A stretch of DNA of 46,377 nt from Geosiphon pyriformis (Eukaryota > Glomeromycota > Glomeromycetes > Archaeosporales > Geosiphonaceae): NCBI GenBank assembly GCA_016748015.1, contig JAAOMT010000134.1, forward strand, positions 1,516,584-1,562,960, read 5' to 3'. The position numbers were made by a program, and so were the translations under genes. Each line of letters starts with the position of its first letter. Position 1 is the first letter of the stretch. Shown piece after piece: positions 12,305 to 23,278 of this stretch. The notes beneath the pieces are model-generated. The model was not told the origin of the DNA. It did not search any database and worked only from the letters and a program-made list of their open reading frames with translations.

Positions 12305-12574
12305 TTATTAATTATATTATTATTAATAAGGTAATATAATATTTGGTGCTTAAAATTCAGTAATAAAAACTTGTTTAATGAGTTAAAATATTGTTTTAAA
12401 AGTTTTTAATAGAAAAACTTTTGTTTTGTATTTATTAATTAGTCTTTAAAAGTTTTTATTATCTGAAGTTTTATTTATTAAGTTCTTTGGTTATAAGACA
12501 CAAAAATGTTATTTTTACAATTATATTAATATAATTGTGTTTTACATTGTATTAGTTAATTACAATTATAAAAA
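12305..12574 (-). repeat. Possible LTR fragment, - strand
   Basis: TTTGGTGCTTAAAATTC (12342) and TTATCTGAAGTTTTATTTATTAAGTTCTTTGGTTATAAGAC (12459 onward, only partly conserved) resemble the U5/R side of LTR2 on the - strand. It appears cut by the LINE start. The match is weak. Confidence 0.3.
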
Positions 12575-12696
12575 AAAAACTTCTTTCTCTTTTACCTCCA
12601 AATAATCCTCAAAAAGCGCATTTTCTGAAAAAAAAGTTTTTTAGTTTTTTTTGTTAAGTTTATATCAACATTTCTTTAACTAATAATCTTTTTGTC

Positions 12697-14126
12697 ATGG
12701 ATTTAAAGACTGCTTCTAGCAGTGATATGTCTAAAAAAAAAGCACTTAAGAGTACTCTCCATGGTCTTGCTGATGGGTTTTTCTTCCAAAAAAAAAAAGT
12801 GGTTCTTGATAATATTAAGCATTCAGGTGATAAAAAGGATATTTCTCTTGTCAAACTTGGTTCTGGTAGCATGTACTCAGACATAAATAGTGAATCAAGT
12901 TGTGGTGAGGACAATACAGTCATAGAAGGTATCAACAGTGGGTTATTTTTAGGCTTGGCAGCTACTACTTCTAAAGCAAAAAAAGTGAATTCCAGCATGG
13001 TCTTTGGGTCTCCTCTTGGCTCTTTCAATTATAAAATAGAAGAAGAAGTAGAACTCCTCCCACTTCCTCTTGGTATATCTTTGGAAAAGAAATAGATAGA
13101 TCTTAAGATTGTGAAAACCTCTGTAGAAGTTTCTGTTAGAAAGTTATTTGCTTTGGATATCAATCTTTTGGCAGTGGAGGGCAAATTTGCTACAGCAAAA
13201 ACTCAGTTCATTAAGAAAATTTTTTCACCAGTCAATGGTTTTGGGAGAGCCACTATTCCCTTAAAATTTGAAGGGATCATCCAATCAATGTTTACCTCTG
13301 AAAAAAGCATGAAAATGGCCATATCATTGGCCAGAGAAAAAGGGATCAACATAAACAGTGATCTTAAAAGACAAGAAATGAGATCAGATCGGACTGTGGT
13401 GATTAAAGAAATTTTCATGAATACACCTAAAGATATGATCATTGTCACAGTGTCTGAATTTGGAGAAATTAAGTCGATCAAAATTCAACTGATCAGAATG
13501 TGGCAAAAAGCTGTGGTAGAGTTTGCTGAATTAGACCAAGCTGATTTGTTAGTCTCTAAGTGGTTATTCCTGATTGGTAAGAATTCTGTGTGCATAGCCA
13601 AAGCAGTAGAAGATCATGAGACTTGGGCATCAAAGGATCAATTCAGAATGCTTTTGTTTACTTTGCCAGTAAAAACAACAGCACATAATCTTGGAACTCT
13701 TCTGGATAAGGCTGGTGAAAAAACTTGTGTCATAAACAGATCTCTGGAAACTGGTAATAGGATTTATTGTGCTGTAGTTGGTTTTGAATTTGAGAATGAT
13801 CTGGAGTCTGCCTTTTGCATAGAGCCAATTCTTGGTGGTATTAAACTTTTTTGGGCAAGAATAGATCTGGTTCAGTGTGAAAAATACAGAAAGTTTGGTC
13901 ATTCTGCTATGAAATATAATGCATTTATTGCATCTTTATCTAAGCCTTCAAGAACATTTAAAAGAGTTGTGTCTGATGGACATCATTTTTAGTTGGCTAA
14001 GTTGTATGAAAAAAAAAGTGTTCTGATATCTCACCTCACTGCCTTTGGTGGCAAATCTTGGGCCCAGGTGGTCATATTTGTTGGTCCTTCTGATGGTCTT
14101 TGTTTCAGTTCTGGTTCTGGTTCTAG
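12697..14126 (+). pseudogene. LINE ORF1, N-terminal and RNA-binding part
   Basis: The start ATG at 12697 follows a short T-rich leader. A basic, Ser-rich N-terminal region (12697-13095) ends at an in-frame TAG. The frame continues at 13096-13992 with a region I read as RRM-like (VVIKEIFMNTPKD to VVEFAELDQADLL, about 13400-13545) and a second fold before a zinc knuckle. The knuckle reads CEKYRKFGHSAMKY (about 13876-13917), so two cysteines of CX2CX4HX4C are Tyr. Another stop at 13990 is followed by LAKLYEKKSVLIS in the same frame, up to the element 1 insertion. ORF1 proteins of this type bind element RNA. Confidence 0.8.
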
Positions 14127-14130
14127 TCTT
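14127..14130. other. Target-site duplication TCTT (left copy of element 1)
   Basis: TCTT precedes TGTTACAG at 14131 and recurs at 24077-24080, after the LTR end GTAATA. A fifth base does not match. Confidence 0.85.
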
Positions 14131-14737
14131 TGTTACAGATAATTATTTGAGGTCTCAAATCAAATAACAAATTTATAACTTGGTGCTCAGTATTTTAACA
14201 ATGTTGATGTTACAATTATGTTAGTTGTATCTAAAAGTTTTAGAGTTGAGTCCTTTGTATAATGGACAGAAATTCAATGACAATGTAGTTAGTTGGTGAG
14301 TTGTGTTCCTAATTTCTGTCTTCAGCTTGGTGGCTGGTTTATTCTGGCATTTATGTTCTTCTAGTAAGCTATCTGTTAATATATATATAATTTTACCCTT
14401 ATTTCTGGGTTTTTTACCAGGCTATCTGTGATGTCAATTACTTAGTGCTTTAATTCTTAATTAGTTAGTTTTCAACAATAAAAATCAAAGAAAGAAATAA
14501 AAAAAAATAAAGAAATGAGCCAAGGCAATGTGCATGTTAGTATCTCGTCAATAGTCATGATCAAGAGCTATTGTTCCAGCATGGTTAAGTATCAATTACT
14601 ATCAACATAAAGTGTTGATAGTGAAGAGTGGATTTGGATGGTGAATGATTTATTTATTTAATATTTGTGGAGGGAAGATTTTTCACTAAAAGATTCTAAT
14701 AAAAAGATTCTGCTCTTTTTACTTCTAATGCTACTAC

Positions 14738-14747
14738 TATATATACA
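14738..14747 (-). promoter_or_regulatory. TATA box of LTR1
   Basis: The + strand reads TATATATACA; the sense strand reads TGTATATATA followed by GTAGTAG. The same core occurs in the 5' LTR (about 23888-23898), LTR2, LTR3 and the right-end element. Confidence 0.55.
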
Positions 14748-14771
14748 TAATTGATGTTCTACGAGATTGCT

Positions 14772-14952
14772 CACATTCCCAAGCAATGTGCTATGATTTC
14801 TTGAACAATACTCACATTGCTGAGCAATGTGTTCTCATTTTCTAACATCATTCCACATTGCTAAACAATGTGCCATGTTTTCTGACATTGCTCTACATTG
14901 CTAAGCAATGTACTGTGATTTCTATTATTGCTTTATATTGCTGAGCAATATG
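14772..14952 (-). repeat. Palindrome array CACATTGCTnAGCAATGTG, five units
   Basis: Units start at 14772, 14813, 14854, 14894 and 14934, steps of 41, 41, 40 and 40 bp. Each is a 17-19 bp dyad; units 2 and 3 are nearly perfect. The 20-22 bp spacers are more variable and T-rich. The array ends about 25 bp upstream (in sense) of the TATA box, the place of a U3 enhancer. The 5' LTR has only about three degraded units (23920-24010). Confidence 0.9.
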
Positions 14953-15024
14953 CTCATATACTATATACTATTTGCTTATTGGTCTACTATTTTTCCTATA
15001 TCTGTTTTCTTTTTATAAGTAACA

Positions 15025-15040
15025 TTATCTCCTCTTTTTT
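15025..15040 (-). promoter_or_regulatory. Polypurine tract of element 1
   Basis: The sense strand reads AAAAAAGAGGAGATAA immediately before TGTTACTT of the 3' LTR, the expected place for the plus-strand DNA primer. It overlaps the ORF3 stop codon. Confidence 0.75.
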
Positions 15041-15674
15041 AATATTAAGCTCTGTTAAAATTTTCATTTGGAATTAGCTCTAATACTTCTTTTTCTAGTA
15101 TTGTTTGTTTGACTCTGTTCTTTATGTCTTCTACTTGTGTATTGTTCATTCTTCCTCATTGATTAATGGTTATGATTTCTATGTTAGAGTGTAACAGTAT
15201 TTTTGGATAGTTCTGAAATATGTTGTGCAGTTGGTAAATTGTTCTCACATGTAGTGTTGAGTTCACCTTTTTCCCAATAAATTTTTCAATTTGCTGTATT
15301 ATGTTTTGGTTAAATATCCTCTTGGATTTGTCAATATACAACTCCTGAATATTCAACTTTTGACCTAACTGGTAGTAACAGTATGATATTGGAAGTTGTT
15401 CTGTTTATTGCTTCCAATTCTCTTTTGTAAGTTCTTCTGTTAGTGCCATAATAGGTATTTTCTCAAAAGTGTTCTTTACTTTTTCTATTATGTTATCTGA
15501 CCAGGTTTTATTATTTTTTGGTAACTGCTGATATAGTGTATTTTTTGTCTTTTTTTTGGTGTTTCAATAGCAAATTGTTTGGTTGTTAAAGATAATTTCT
15601 ATGTCTAAAAGTTGTTGACTTAAGGCCTGAAATAATTGTTGAGCTATGGCATGAATATGATCTGGTATTTCCAT
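15039..15674 (-). pseudogene. ORF3 of element 1 (unknown protein between integrase and 3' LTR)
   Basis: Start at 15674 (MEIPDHIHAIAQQLFQAL). The frame breaks after about 37 codons, and further along reads KENWKQ, then Y-C-Y-Y-Q-L-G-Q-K-L-N-I-Q-E-L-Y and a predicted helical stretch (open from 15356 to 15156). It ends N-F-N-R-A-stop-Y-stop at 15039, where the first stop is a former CAA. Length without breaks is about 210 residues. There is no signal peptide or membrane span, so it is not env-like. Homologous copies are at 26375-26996, 43067-43743, 10600-11244 and 7960-8209. Function unknown. Confidence 0.7.
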
Positions 15675-15734
15675 TTTTTTTGGTTGCCTTTGTTGCATAT
15701 ACTGTGTCTTTATATACTCTTTTATTGTTTGATT

Positions 15735-16990
15735 TTATGTGTTTGGTCTAATGATTATGATTGGTTTCAGATCTTGTGGAATCTCATTTAATTAAACTAG
15801 TATTTATTGTACTCCCAATTGTGAAATGTTATTGGTAGATGATAATGCTATTTGGTGATATGGTTTCAGTTAATCACTATGTGCTGCTTTGGTTAAAATT
15901 TTGTTGTCCTATCTTAATTTATAAGCTCTATTTCCAAGAATTTTTTCTATGTAAAATGGTCTATCTCATTTGGGGTCAAATTTTCCACTCCATTGTTTTT
16001 CTGCTTTGGTACAGTGTAATAGTACTTTGTCTCTAATCTGGAATTCAACTGGTTTATTTAGTAGTTGGTTATCGTGTCATTCTTTTTGCTTTTCTTGTGA
16101 CTTTTGAATGTTGTCAGTTGCTTTTTGTCATCTGTTTTCTAGTGTTTCCATCAAGTCATATGTTCTTTTTAGCAATATTTTTTGAAAATTGTCTTCAGTT
16201 ATTGGTTCTGTTGGATAAGTGTTGACTTTTATCTCAACTGGTAATGTTGCTGTTCTACCATATACTAATTCAAATGGTGTTGCTTGTGTTGTGTCTTGCT
16301 TCATTGTTCAATAAGCAAATAATACTGATGATATGAACAAATCCCATTCATTTTGATTTTCTTAACTGATTTTGGCAATTGCTTTACACAATATTCTATT
16401 GAATCTTTCAACTAGTCCATTGGTTTATGGATGATATAGTGATGATAATGGTTTTTTTATCTCAAATCTTTGACTTAATTCTGTTAATGTTCTATTCACA
16501 AAATAAGTTCCTTGATCTGATAGTAGTTCTTTTGGACATCCATGTCGACATATCAAATCATGATAGACAAATTCAACAACGGATTCTGCCTCTGCTCTTT
16601 GAATGGCTTTTGCTTCTGGCCATTTTGTAAGATAGTCCATAGCTACTGTAATATATCTGTTGCCTCTACTGGTGATTGTTAATAGTCCGACTAAGTCAAT
16701 TCCAATGTGATCGAATGGTTGTCCCACTTTAATTGGTCTTAATGGTTTATTTGGTCTTGTTCCTCCTTTTTTTTGACAAGCATTACTATTTTGAACATAT
16801 TAGATGATATCTGGATATATTGATGGCCAATAATATCTTTTTCTGGTTCTTTTTATGGTTACTTCTTTATGAAAATGCCCTGCTGTTGAATCTGAGTGCA
16901 TGTTAAATAATATTGTTCCTTTTTCTGGTTCTGTGATTACTCTGGTTGGTTGATCTGGATTTTTTCTGTTCTTTTAGTAAAGTATATTTT
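15735..16990 (-). pseudogene. Integrase of element 1
   Basis: From the 5' end: zinc module (NMHSDSTAGHFHKE near 16880; the Cys pair reads SNACQKK, first Cys changed to Ser), catalytic core 16727-16425 (GIDLVG with first Asp, AMDYLTKWPEAKA, LLSDQGTYF with second Asp), then a stop at a former Gln before TNGLVERFNR (Glu). The C-terminal part (VLFAY, TATLPVEI, RDKVLLH, YKLR) ends with DLKPIIII at about 15740. The core is intact enough that the catalytic triad survives, but at least six stops interrupt the whole. Confidence 0.85.
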
Positions 16991-17129
16991 GATGATTAAT
17001 AAAATATTTTGATTGTTGTTTTATGTTGTTTTATTCCTTTTGAGATAATTTCTCTTTGAACAATTGGGTATTTATATAATGTTGTAGTTGTTGGTATTTT
17101 TGTGTATTTGTAACAGTCCATCAGCATTT

Positions 17130-17560
17130 CCATTGTTTTTTCCCTTTTTATAATGTACTGTATAATTAAATGGTGAAAGTTCTATTTTCTATCTGGCATG
17201 ATGATCATCTGCAAATTCTTGTTTTTGGATTGAAGTTAATTCTTTGTGGTCAGTGTACACTTCAAACTTTTGACTCAAGTATTCTTTCCATTTGATGACA
17301 GCCCAATAGATAGCTAAGTGTTTTAGTGCTGGAGTTCCATAGTTCTTCTCAGCTGGACTTAAGCTTCTACTAGCATAAGCTACTGGATGTTCTCTTCTAT
17401 TTGGTTCTTTCTGTAATAGTACTGCTCCTAATGCTTAATCTAATGCATCAGTAGTAATGATAAATGGTTTGTTATGATCTGAATACATCAATACTGGAGC
17501 TTGGATAAGCTTTCTTCTCAATGTGTCAAAAGCTTCTTGTTGAGCTTTAGTTCATTCATA
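17130..17560 (-). pseudogene. RNase H of element 1
   Basis: Readable blocks are REHPVAYASRSLSPAEKNYG, KHLAIYWAVIKWKEYLSQKF and VYTDHKEL, typical of the gypsy RNase H. A stop lies near 17440 at a conserved position (ALDALLQ in element 1 versus ALGAVLSQ in element 2). The frame goes on through QKQEFADDHHAR and the KKGKNNGNADGL connection block. It removes RNA from the hybrid during reverse transcription. Confidence 0.8.
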
Positions 17561-18502
17561 CTTCTCATTCTTGGTTTGTAGATAGTGAAGTGGCTGAGCT
17601 AGTTTAGAAAAATCCTTGATAAAGTGACAATAGTAGTCTGCGAATCCCAAAAATGCTCTTAGTTCTGTCAAGTTGGTTGGTACTGGAAAGTTCTTAACTA
17701 TTTTGATCTTGTCTGGATCCATTTTGATATTATTTTTGCTCACTATATGTACCAAAAACTTGAGTTTAGTTTTTCCAAAGAAACATTTTGTTGTATTTAG
17801 TTTCAATTCAGCTTTTTTTAATCTTTTGAACACTTCTTGAAAATGATGCAGATAATCATCAAATGTTTTTGAGAACACATTGGTGTCATCCAAGTATATG
17901 ACTACTGATTTCCATAGTAGTCTGGTATAGACAATTTCCATAAGCCATTGAAATATTGCTGGAGCATTTATTAAGTCAAATGGCATAACTTCAAATTCAA
18001 AATTTTTTTCTTTTGTGGTAAATGCTGTTTTTTCTTTGTCAGCTGGATCCATAGCTACTTGCCAGTAACCACTATTTAGATTTAATGTTGAGAATCATTT
18101 ATTTTCTCCAAAAGCATCAAATAGTTCTTGAATTTTTGGAGTTGGATAGCTATTACCTTTTGTTACTCTATTCAGTTTCCGGTAGTCTACACAAAAACGG
18201 ATTTTCCCATTTTTCTTATAGACCAGTACCACTGGTGATGACCATGGACTCATTGATAACTGAATTAGTCTATTGTTAAGCATTTGGTTGATTTCTTGAC
18301 AAATGATTTCATGGCTAGCTGGTGGTACTCTATATGCTCTTTGCTTGATTGGCATTGTATCTTCAGTCTTGATCTGATGCTGGATGATGTTGGTTTGGCC
18401 AAATTCATCTTTGTTAGCAAAGATGTCATTGAAATTGTTGAGTAACATCTTGAGTTGCATCTGTTGAAGTGGATCTAGATTCCCCATGTTCATCTGTTCC
18501 AA
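17552..18502 (-). pseudogene. Reverse transcriptase of element 1
   Basis: Two open parts (18502-18095 and 18052-17552) are separated by TGA at a conserved Trp (GENK-stop-FST; WFSTLD in element 2). Motifs: KIRFCVDYRKLNR, then motif A as TLNLNSGYW (catalytic Asp changed to Asn), FEVMPFDLINAPAIFQ (motif B) and YLDDTNVF (motif C, both Asp kept). The thumb reads LRAFLGFADYYCHFI. The motif A change alone should abolish polymerisation. Confidence 0.88.
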
Positions 18503-18527
18503 TTGTTCTAATTGGAGCAGATAACAT

Positions 18528-19298
18528 TCACTTCTTCTGTAGATGGTTTGTGATGTAATGTTTACATATCCACAAAGCTGTAAAAAATCTGGAATGTGGT
18601 TTGGTGGTTAAATATCCAATGATAGTTCCCTTTGGTATTTTGATGATCTTTCCAGTTGTGTTATAGATAGGAATTTTGATGTTTTTGGGGTTTTTGGCTG
18701 ATATGTAGAGATTGGTGAGTCCAATCTCCCCTAATTCACAAATGGTGGCTTCTGCTTCAAACAATTGAGCTTGATTCTTTACTTCTCTTTTTATGGCTAA
18801 CATATACTGGTTATATAATGGAATAAAAATTGTTTGACGAGTTGAGATAATTTCTTCTTTGTCAACAATTTCTTTTTCTGCCATATTAACTGGTATATTT
18901 ATTTTATCTATTGATCCAAATCTCTGTATCCCTCTAGCTGTAATTCCTAATTTCTTTCTGTTTTCTACTAACACTAACTGAGCTATTTTTACCAGAGGTA
19001 AAAATATTGTCTGTGCTATCTTTTCATTTGGCTCTATAATATAGGTCTTTTTTGAGTTATTTTGTAGCATGATGATGATATTTTCTATGTATCCTGCATT
19101 AATTATTTCTCTTCTGATGTTGATTCCTTTTTTCACTAAACTACTCCTAAATGTTAATTGGACTATAGTTGTTGCTAGAATTTCCAGAGCTATTTTGAGA
19201 TCAATATATGTGTACGAATTTGGTTCCAATTTGATGGGTTCTTTTCCCAGATATCTTAGATCAAACCCTGCATCAGTATTATGCACATGTTCTGGCAT
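18528..19298 (-). pseudogene. dUTPase-like domain and linker within pol of element 1
   Basis: 256 residues open, starting MPEHVHNTDAGFDLRYLG. The trimeric dUTPase motifs appear in order: DAGFDL (motif 1), RSSLVKKGI (2), NAGYIENI (3), EPNEKIAQTIF (4) and ARGIQRFGSI (5, the Gly/Phe-rich phosphate loop). The motif 3 Asp and Tyr that hold the uracil and activate water are not intact, so activity is unlikely. The rest (about residues 130-256) is a connecting region up to RT. Such a domain lowers dUTP during reverse transcription in some retroelements. Element 2 carries the same fusion. Confidence 0.85.
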
Positions 19299-20200
19299 GA
19301 TACCTTCATTATTATTACTATACTATTTGAGTTCCTGCTCCTTAGAGAGATCAGAAAGTGCAATGTATATTTCGGAGTTTAAATTAGAGTCTAAATTATT
19401 GATATTTTTATTGCCATATTATGCAGAGCTGGAACTGGTGTTTTTGTTGTCATCATTGTCAGAGTTTGAATCAAGATTGAAAACTGATTCCAATTCCGAT
19501 GTGCAGCTGCTGATTAGTTCTTTTTTTGGGATTGTGTAGATTATGCATAGTGGTGAATTGTAAATAAGATCACACTTATTACAATATTGAAAGTCACAGA
19601 GAATTAAGCAATGTTAACATAACTGGGTATTCAACTGCTCCAAACACTGCTTTAGTTCTTTTCTGGTAGGTGCTAGCTCTTGGTAATGTTTGTAGAATTG
19701 TTCTGGATCTAGGAGATTTATAACTAATTCTGGATTTCAGTCAAGTTCTATAGGTTCAGATGGGTTATTTTTAATTGTTTTTATTTCTTCTGGGGTTGCT
19801 CCTTTGATTTTGGCAAGTGCCATTTGCCAAATTTTGTCATCGTCATGTGGGCACCCATTCAGGCATTTAACAGCTTGTTTTCAAGCAGTGTCTATAGGCA
19901 TTTTTTTTTATCCAGTCACTTATAAAAATCATGTATTGACACAATTCATTGCATATTTTTCCTTGCCCAGAAATGTTGTTCTATATTCTTTTGTTCAGAA
20001 GAGTTTTTCCACAAGCCAAGCATGATTCATTGTCCCATTTTCCAACCCGTTTTGGCCTTCCAAAGTGTTCAATAATGCATGGGCAGCAGTAGAATTTTGT
20101 TGTCAAAGTGTACTCCACATTATCACCACAACAAGCGCCCATTGACAACAATTTCTTATCGCAATTGATGCATACCAGTTTTGGGCAGTGATAAGTACAT
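19299..20200 (-). pseudogene. Cys-rich zinc-binding region between protease and dUTPase (element 1)
   Basis: Two Cys clusters. The first (20175-19990) reads CINCDKKLLSMGACCG, KFYCCPCIIEHF and SCLACGKTLL: about nine Cys as CxxC, CC or CxC-like pairs. The second (19625-19557) reads C-stop-HC-x8-CNKC. An acidic Ser/Asn-rich stretch (SNSDNDDN) then leads into the dUTPase. The same layout is in element 2 and begins in element 3. Probably a structural zinc module for RNA, DNA or protein binding; the role is not known to me. The hydrophobic + strand ORF 20181-20498 is a shadow. Confidence 0.65.
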
Positions 20201-20645
20201 TGGTGAATATAGTGTAGGAATTATAAGTGGGGTTGCTGTCAATTATTGGTTCTTCTTCCTTCTCTTTTTTTTTTCCCTTTTTGTCTTTTTTTTATTCTCA
20301 GTTTATTTGTTCTTTCTGGTTGTTGTCAGTTTCCCAGACTTGATCAGCTTTCCAAGTAAGTTTTTCACTCTGCTTTTTTTTGCTGTTGTTGTCTCACAAA
20401 GGTATTGGTGGCAGCTTGTTGTGTTTTGTGTTGGCCCAGAAAACTTGGTAGGCTTTCCAGGTAGGTTTTTTCTCTTCTTCCTTGAATTCGATAAGTAGTG
20501 TTGTCAAGTTAGTGGTCTTAAAATGGCCACATGTGGCTGGTACACATGTGTGTTAACTGTTTTGGCTTAGTTGAAGCTCTTGCATTGTCCAGTCTAGTAT
20601 GGCATTGGTTTTAGATAACCAGTCATTTTCTACTAATGCCTGATA

Positions 20646-21203
20646 TTAAGTTGCTTCCATTACTAGGACTTTGATGAAAATAATGATGCCATTGACTTCA
20701 AAAGAGAAGTCATCAATCTCATCAATGGGAGTTTTGGTTGCTCTATTGGCAGTTATAATCCAGGCACTGGCAACATGGTCAACTTGGCAACTTAATTGGT
20801 CCATGAGTTGTTTTGTAATAATGCTGCCAGCTGATCCATTGTCTAAGATCAGTTTAATGGAATGGCCATCAACTTTGGCATCAGTGTACATGGCAGTAAT
20901 AGATTTTTCTTCTAGAGCAGCTCCACTAAATAATGATATGGTCGACAGTTTTTCAAGTTCAAACAAGAATATGGTGTTCAGTAATTTATTCTCACTGATG
21001 GTAGCTGGAGAAATGTTGCTGGTAAGTGTTGGATGTTGGTTGGTTTCCGGATTATTGGATTGAGTGTCTTCTGAGGTAACTAGTAGACTTAAATAATTTT
21101 GGGAATTTGGGTGTTGGTTGTACCCAGTGTCTGAATTCCATTGTTGAGATCTTGCTAATTGTGTGGAAGAACTGGAGATTAGTTGGTAGACTACTGTCAA
21201 CAA
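20646..21203 (-). pseudogene. Aspartic protease of element 1
   Basis: Open for 185 residues. The pepsin-like retroviral domain starts near AMYTDAKVDGHSIKLIL; the active site reads DNGSAGSII where element 2 has DSGLAGSII, so the Ser is Asn but the Asp remains. The second half holds VNGIIIFIKVLVMEAT and, past a stop, NDWLSKTNAILDW. The first ~95 residues are a Ser/Thr/Asn-rich tail shared with the gag end. It would process the Gag-Pol protein. Confidence 0.82.
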
Positions 21204-23224
21204 TCTCCAGCTTTGTTGGGTTAATCTCAGCTTTTGGGTTCCATTTTGAGATAAGTTCTGTAGCAGTGTTTAAATTTGTTGGGACTAATAGATTACCTGA
21301 GGCTGTGGCTGATAAATGGGTTGTGACTGTAGCTAATACATTACTGGTATTATCGGTTGATAAATTGGCACTTGATATATTAGTGGTTAATAAGGTGGCT
21401 GCTGTATTATAGATAAGTAACTCTGATAATATGACTCTGAATTTGGTAGGTTATTTGGAATGTGAAACCGGCGATCAGGGTTTCAATATTGATTTCCTGA
21501 TTGTTGATTATTTAAGCAATGGCAGCAATTAATTTGTAGGTGTTCTTGTTTACCACAATAGTGGCAAACATGCATTTTCTGTTGCCACTGTTGATTGGTT
21601 GACAATAATGGACACGACTGATTCTAGAAACAATTCATGTTTCCAGAATTATTGTGTTGTTGTGGTGGTTAATAAATTGAGCGATTGTCAGCTAAGTATC
21701 CCTCTAATTTCTGATTAATGAAATTACTAAATTGTTTCAATTTGGAATCCAATTCAAATAATCCATTCATTACTAGATTAACAGCTTGGACATGGTTGGC
21801 TTCTAATTTAGCAGCTTCAAAATCTCTGGCGTTTGTAACAGCTGCTTGCAAATCGACGGGATGCATTGGATGTACGCATTGCAGGATGCTATTGTATAAT
21901 CTGCAAATAAACTGATTTAAGATCTGGGCCACTGTGAAATAATTGGCATCAATGGCTTGGATCTGACACAGATTCTTGTGGAAGTGTTCTAAATAAGTAG
22001 TGACTGCTTTATTTTTTCCTTGTTTAATGGTAGTGAAGATGTTTGCTAGCCTGTTAATGCTGTTATTGTTGCTGAAATATCTTAAGAACTCAATTTTAAA
22101 TGTATTAAAATCTTGGGGTTTGTTGACTAGGCTTTGATATCATGAATTGGCAGTATTCTGGAGAAAATATGGGATGGCTTGCATGGCTCTGGCATCATTC
22201 CATCCATTAGCTGCTATGGTTTTTTCTATATCATTAAGCCATACTTGGGTGTCATTCTCTTTGCTGGTGGATTTTTCAAGTTTTACTATTAGAGCATAGG
22301 CCATTGGATCCAAGTTTGGTTGTTGGAGTTGTTGTTGTGGCTAAGGAAGCGGCTGCTGTGGTAGTTGAGGTGGTTAAAGTGGCTGTTGTTGCCGTTTGTT
22401 GATTGATGAAGCTGAGAGTGGATTGATCACAATTACTGGAGGTAAGTGTTGTTAATTATTAATGTTGGGGTTTCGATTGTTCTGATTGTGCTGTGTTTGA
22501 AAATTCAGAGTTTCAATTTCCAGGTTTTCTGGAATTGGGTTTTGGTAAGTAAATTCTTGATCTTCAAATTCTTCTTCTTCTTTCTGTTCCTCTTCTGATT
22601 CTGTTAATTTCCAGAGACTTGTGGTTCTGAAATCTGGCTGTGGTGGCAGTGATCAGAATTCTGATGGTATTGGCAATTGCAATTTAAATCCTTCAAAATA
22701 ATTGCCATATGGTCCTAATAACTCTGCTTTTCATTGTTTACTTTGGAATGGGAAGCATTCAAAGATTGATGTTGCATTTAATGTAGACACGTCTGTTGAT
22801 GAAATGTTAATGGCACTTTCAAGCATATAATGGTATGATAGATTGGTGGGTGATTCAATTTGGGTTTTTTTCCAATTGGGTGGTTGTATTTGTTTTGGTG
22901 TTACTGCTGGGGTTTGCAATTTTTCTTTGCTTTTATCTACATAGGTGATGGGAAATTGTTGTTGTGTAATTGGTGCGAAACTGTAGTTTTTTGGTAAGCT
23001 GGTATGTTGAAATAATTCTGTATAGGAATTTTTTCTTGTGGATTCAATGTTAACTGTTTCTCCTAAGCAGTCTGTGATTTTATTGTTGATGTAAAAATTG
23101 AAGGCTAATTCCACTGGGAAATAGTTATTGTTCAATTCTAATCATTGACTGTACTGTTGGAATAAGGATTTGGCAAATTCTAAATGGTTTGTTCCTATGA
23201 TTTCTGATTCTGCCACTTTTGGAT
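21204..23224 (-). pseudogene. gag of element 1
   Basis: From the N-terminus: VAESEIIGTNHLEFAKSLFQ (23224 down), VELAFNFYINNKI (ORF 23135-22731), a Gln/Pro-rich low-complexity region (22480-22300), the Retrotrans_gag core (NDARAMQAIPYFLQNTANS to QILNQFICRLYNSIL, 22250-21890), and the CCHC knuckle CHYCGKQEHLQINC (21566-21525), intact. Then comes a Tyr-Gln-Pro repeat region (IYQP and YQPL units, 21420-21290). Several TAG and TAA replace Gln. No AUG stands at the head of the conserved frame; GTG precedes Ala-Glu-Ser here and in element 3. Confidence 0.85.
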
Positions 23225-23254
23225 GATTGTTGATGGTGCTGGTTCTCTGTAGAA

Positions 23255-23278
23255 TTATACCTTACAGGAAGCACCAAA
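23255..23278 (-). promoter_or_regulatory. Primer-binding site of element 1
   Basis: Next to the 5' LTR the sense strand reads TTTGGTGCTTCCTGTAAGG. It contains the TGG that pairs with tRNA CCA. Element 3 has TTTGGTGCTTCCTGTGAGG; in element 2 it has decayed. I could not assign the tRNA. Confidence 0.6.

Larger units (their letters stand above)
14131..15024 (-). repeat. 3' LTR of element 1 (894 bp)
   Basis: Bounded by TGTTACAG and AAGTAACA, giving the inverted ends TGTTAC/GTAACA. In sense (- strand) order: U3 start, palindrome array 14952-14772, TATA 14747-14738, then R/U5 with the conserved CTTTTACCAG and ACTTGGTGCT blocks. It is about 96 bp longer than the 5' LTR, mostly because it keeps more palindrome units. 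Confidence 0.92.

Noticed and set aside
2700-12570. Mitochondrial or plasmid DNA because of extreme A+T
   Set aside because: The stretch contains recognisable gypsy gag, integrase, ORF3 and LTRs collinear with the nuclear-type elements next door.
12660-13028. 122-residue ORF on the - strand
   Set aside because: Antisense of LINE ORF1; the + strand frame has family similarity and context.
14772-14952. CRISPR-like array (regular dyads with ~21-bp spacers)
   Set aside because: Inside an LTR next to a TATA box in a eukaryotic context; spacers are similar to one another and no cas gene is present.
18528-19298. Free-standing host or viral dUTPase gene
   Set aside because: It lies between protease/zinc region and RT of a bounded LTR element and is repeated in the same position in element 2.
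20181-20498. Multi-pass membrane protein on the + strand
   Set aside because: It is the complement of the Lys/Glu/Gln-rich linker of element 1; the Phe/Leu runs come from poly-purine coding on the other strand.
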